This document shows, in pieces, positions 4,805 to 6,736 of a DNA stretch of 6,736 nt (positions are counted from its first letter, which is position 1; each line of letters starts with the position of its first letter). Under the pieces are notes generated by a model. That model worked only from the letters and a program-made list of their open reading frames with translations, did no database searches and was not told the DNA's origin. The stretch is from Candidatus Methylomirabilota bacterium (GTDB lineage Bacteria > Methylomirabilota > Methylomirabilia > Methylomirabilales > JACPAU01). The DNA is taken from assembly GCA_016180705.1 (NCBI GenBank), contig JACPAU010000227.1, positions 1 to 6,736 on the forward strand, given 5' to 3'. The position numbers and the translations under genes are program-made.

Positions 4805-6262
4805 ATGGCGGAAGGTCCGGAGCGCGTGACGGAGGCGGTGGCCCGGCGGCGGCGGACCGCGTACGCCCTCAACACGGCCCTGGCGATCCTCCTCCTCTTC
4901 GGCATCGTGGCGCTGGTCGAGGCCCTCTCCTACCGGCACAATCGGCGCTTCGACCTGACCGAGGGGAGGCGCCAGTCGCTCTCCGACCAGTCCATCAAGG
5001 TCCTGCGGGGACTGACGCAGCCGGTGAAAGCGGTCGGGTTCAGCTCCCCGGAGCGGGTGGACCGGGCCTCCCTCGAGGATCTCCTCCGCCTGTACGCCTA
5101 CCACTCGGACCGCTTCACCTTCGAGCTGATCGACCTGGACCGGAGCCCGGCCACGGCCCGGCGGTACGGGGTCACGACCCCGAACACGGTGGTCGTCGAG
5201 AGCGGCGCCCGGGAGGAGAAGGTGCTGCTCCCGACCGAGGAGAAGGTGACGAACGCGCTCCTCAAGGTGACCCGGGAGGCGAGGCGCGTCGTCTACTTCC
5301 TCCAGGGGCACGGCGAGGGGGAGGTGAACAACACGGACCGCCCCGGCTTCTCCCAGGCGCGGGACGCCATCCAGGGAGCGAACTACGAGGTCAAGGAACT
5401 GCTCCTCCTCCGAGAGCGCGACGTCCCGGCGGACGCCGCGGTCCTGGTGGTGGCGGGGCCCAAGCGGGAACCCCTCCCGGCCGAGGTCGCGGCCCTCGAA
5501 CGCTACGTCCAGCGCGGGGGGAAGCTCCTGGTCCTCCTGGACCCGGAGCAAGCCCCGGCCCTGGCCGTCTTCCTGGAGAAGCACGGGGTCCGCCCGGGCC
5601 AGGACGTCATCGTGGACCGCCTGAGCCGCGTGCTCGGCGGGGACTACCTGATTCCGGTGGTGACCCAGTACGAGAGCCACCCCATCACCCGGGAGTTCAC
5701 CCTGGCCTCTTTCTTCCCCTACGCGCGGACCGTGGACGCCGCCGCGAGCCCGCCCGAGGGGGTCACGGTCCAAGTCCTGGCCCGGACCGGGGAGGGCTCC
5801 TGGGCCGAGACCGACCGGGAGGCGCTGCGGAGGGGGGAGGCCCGCTTCGACGCCGGGAAGGACCGCCGGGGGCCCGTCCCCGTGGGGGCCGTGGCCACCG
5901 TGGAGGTGAAGTCCCCGGCGAAGAAGGGGGAGGCGAAGGCCGCGGCCGGGACCGCGGTCGAGCCGGCCTCGGAGCCCGCCGCGCCCCGCAAGGCGCGGAT
6001 CGTGGCCTATGGGACCGCCGCCTTCGCCTCGAACAACTACCTGAACCTGTCCGGGAACCGGGACCTCTTCCTGAACACCATCGCCTGGCTGGCCGAGGAG
6101 GAGGACCTCATCAGCATCCGGCCCCGTGAGGCCAAGTTCACCCCGGTGATCCTCACCGCCGGCCAGGGGCAGGCGGCGTTCTGGATCGGCGTGGTTGTCC
6201 CGCCCGCCGTCGCGCTGCTGGCCGGCGTCGCGGTGGGGATCCGGCGGAGGCGGGCGCGGTGA
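4805..6262 (+). CDS. GldG-like ABC transporter auxiliary protein
   Basis: The 485-residue protein matches the GldG/ABC-type auxiliary family (IFT52/GldG-like domain). It has a short basic N-terminus, a membrane anchor at about 20-40, and the family hallmark FDLTEGRRQSLSDQS directly after it (48-62). A large extracytoplasmic domain includes VVYFLQGHGEGE (H169) and LERYVQRGGKLLVLLDP. It ends with a second membrane helix at about 460-479 and a basic tail. The C-terminal part of the soluble domain carries an Ala/Lys/Glu/Pro-rich, probably disordered stretch (about 370-398) just before ARIVAYGTAAFASNNYL. In gliding Bacteroidetes GldG works with GldA and GldF; elsewhere the role is not established. 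The start ATG 4805 lies one base after the permease stop, with GGAG at 4793-4796. Its stop overlaps the next start (GTGA). Confidence 0.9.
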   Translation: MAEGPERVTEAVARRRRTAYALNTALAILLLFGIVALVEALSYRHNRRFDLTEGRRQSLSDQSIKVLRGLTQPVKAVGFSSPERVDRASLEDLLRLYAYHSDRFTFELIDLDRSPATARRYGVTTPNTVVVESGAREEKVLLPTEEKVTNALLKVTREARRVVYFLQGHGEGEVNNTDRPGFSQARDAIQGANYEVKELLLLRERDVPADAAVLVVAGPKREPLPAEVAALERYVQRGGKLLVLLDPEQAPALAVFLEKHGVRPGQDVIVDRLSRVLGGDYLIPVVTQYESHPITREFTLASFFPYARTVDAAASPPEGVTVQVLARTGEGSWAETDREALRRGEARFDAGKDRRGPVPVGAVATVEVKSPAKKGEAKAAAGTAVEPASEPAAPRKARIVAYGTAAFASNNYLNLSGNRDLFLNTIAWLAEEEDLISIRPREAKFTPVILTAGQGQAAFWIGVVVPPAVALLAGVAVGIRRRRAR

Positions 6263-6736
6263 GGTTCCGGGCCACGCTCGCCCTGGCCGTCCTGCTCCTC
6301 GCGCTCGCGGGCTTCTACTACTATGCCGAGGTCAAGGGGGGCTGGCCGGCGAAGAAGGAAGGGGCGAGGCTCCTCGACCTCACCGCGGAGGCCGTCCAGG
6401 CCGTCCGGATCACGGGGGGCGAGACGACGCTGGAAACGGTCCGCGCCGACGGCGGCTGGCGGCTGACGGCACCGGTCCGGGACCGGGCGGACGGCGCCAG
6501 GGTGGACCGCCTGCTCGACGAACTGCTCCGGGCGACCGTGGAGCGGACCTACGAGGTCCCGGAAGGGGGCGCGAAGGAGTACGGGCTCGCGCCCCCGGCC
6601 TACACGGTGGCCCTCACCCTCAAAGAGAAACCGGACCCGATCCTCCTCGAGATCGGGAACCGCGCCCCGAGCGGCATCAGCGCCTACGCGAGGCGGGCGG
6701 GGGAGGGGAAGGTCCTCCTGGTCCCCTCGGCCGTCC
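6259..6736 (+). CDS. DUF4340 domain protein, 5' part (runs off the window)
   Basis: 159 codons are visible and the frame is open at the edge. The start GTG 6259 overlaps the GldG-like stop (GTGA), with GGAGG at 6246-6250 eight bases upstream. Residues 5-23 form a hydrophobic segment ending in a Tyr triplet, a signal anchor, followed by a short Lys/Glu linker. The rest is extracytoplasmic and beta-rich. Recognisable repeat-like elements of DUF4340 are present: DGGWRLTAPVRDRADGARVDRLL, then a YGLAPPAYTVALTL block and a final YARRAGEGKVLLVPS strand pair. DUF4340 genes commonly sit directly after GldG-like genes, which supports the call. The function is unknown; a periplasmic partner of the ABC complex is the likely inference. 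Confidence 0.85.
   Translation, partial: MRFRATLALAVLLLALAGFYYYAEVKGGWPAKKEGARLLDLTAEAVQAVRITGGETTLETVRADGGWRLTAPVRDRADGARVDRLLDELLRATVERTYEVPEGGAKEYGLAPPAYTVALTLKEKPDPILLEIGNRAPSGISAYARRAGEGKVLLVPSAV

Noticed and set aside
1..6736. CRISPR array, tRNA, rRNA or defence/toxin-antitoxin system
   Set aside because: No spaced direct repeats, no tRNA-like cloverleaf, no rRNA signature and no nuclease or toxin motif were seen on reading both strands.

Overview
The window is a piece of a very GC-rich bacterial chromosome. Coding rows commonly run at about 75-80% GC, with strong G/C bias at third codon positions. No RNA gene, phage gene or recognisable insertion sequence is present to fix the lineage. 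The gene content (a stand-alone MmgE/PrpD protein with a SucD-like CoA ligase, plus a Gld-type ABC cluster with a DUF4340 gene) would suit soil or sediment groups such as the former Deltaproteobacteria, NC10/Methylomirabilota, Rokubacteria or Acidobacteria. That placement is inference only. All genes I trust are on the + strand.

Layout. (1) Positions 1-459: a stretch of lower GC (about 64% over 1-420 by hand count) with one frame open from the window edge to a stop at 412-414. I cannot recognise it, and it does not encode the SucC partner expected upstream of a SucD gene. (2) Positions 460-3003: a compact metabolic operon of a SucD-like CoA-ligase alpha subunit whose start position reads ATC, a small two-cluster ferredoxin with an unusual first motif, and an MmgE/PrpD-family protein whose ATG overlaps the ferredoxin stop. 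(3) Positions 2977-3100: a regulatory leader with a sigma70-like promoter whose -10 box contains the MmgE/PrpD stop codon, then a perfect small hairpin, then a terminator-like G/C stem followed by TTTTATTT. (4) Positions 3101-6736: a tightly packed second operon of a GldA-like ABC ATPase split by a frameshift, a GldF-like permease, a GldG-like auxiliary protein and the first 159 codons of a DUF4340 protein that runs off the window.

How the genes work together. The first operon looks like part of an organic-acid route: an acid/CoA ligase, a dehydratase/isomerase/decarboxylase-fold enzyme acting on a polycarboxylate-type substrate, and an electron carrier. Its substrate cannot be read from sequence. 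The second operon would make a membrane ABC complex (ATPase, six-helix permease, membrane-anchored GldG and DUF4340 partners). Such clusters are widespread outside gliding Bacteroidetes, and their transported substrate is not established there.

Most notable points: the compositional junction and missing canonical start at the SucD gene, the promoter plus possible attenuator between the operons, the net 8-base loss in the ATPase gene, and the unusual Cys spacing in the ferredoxin.
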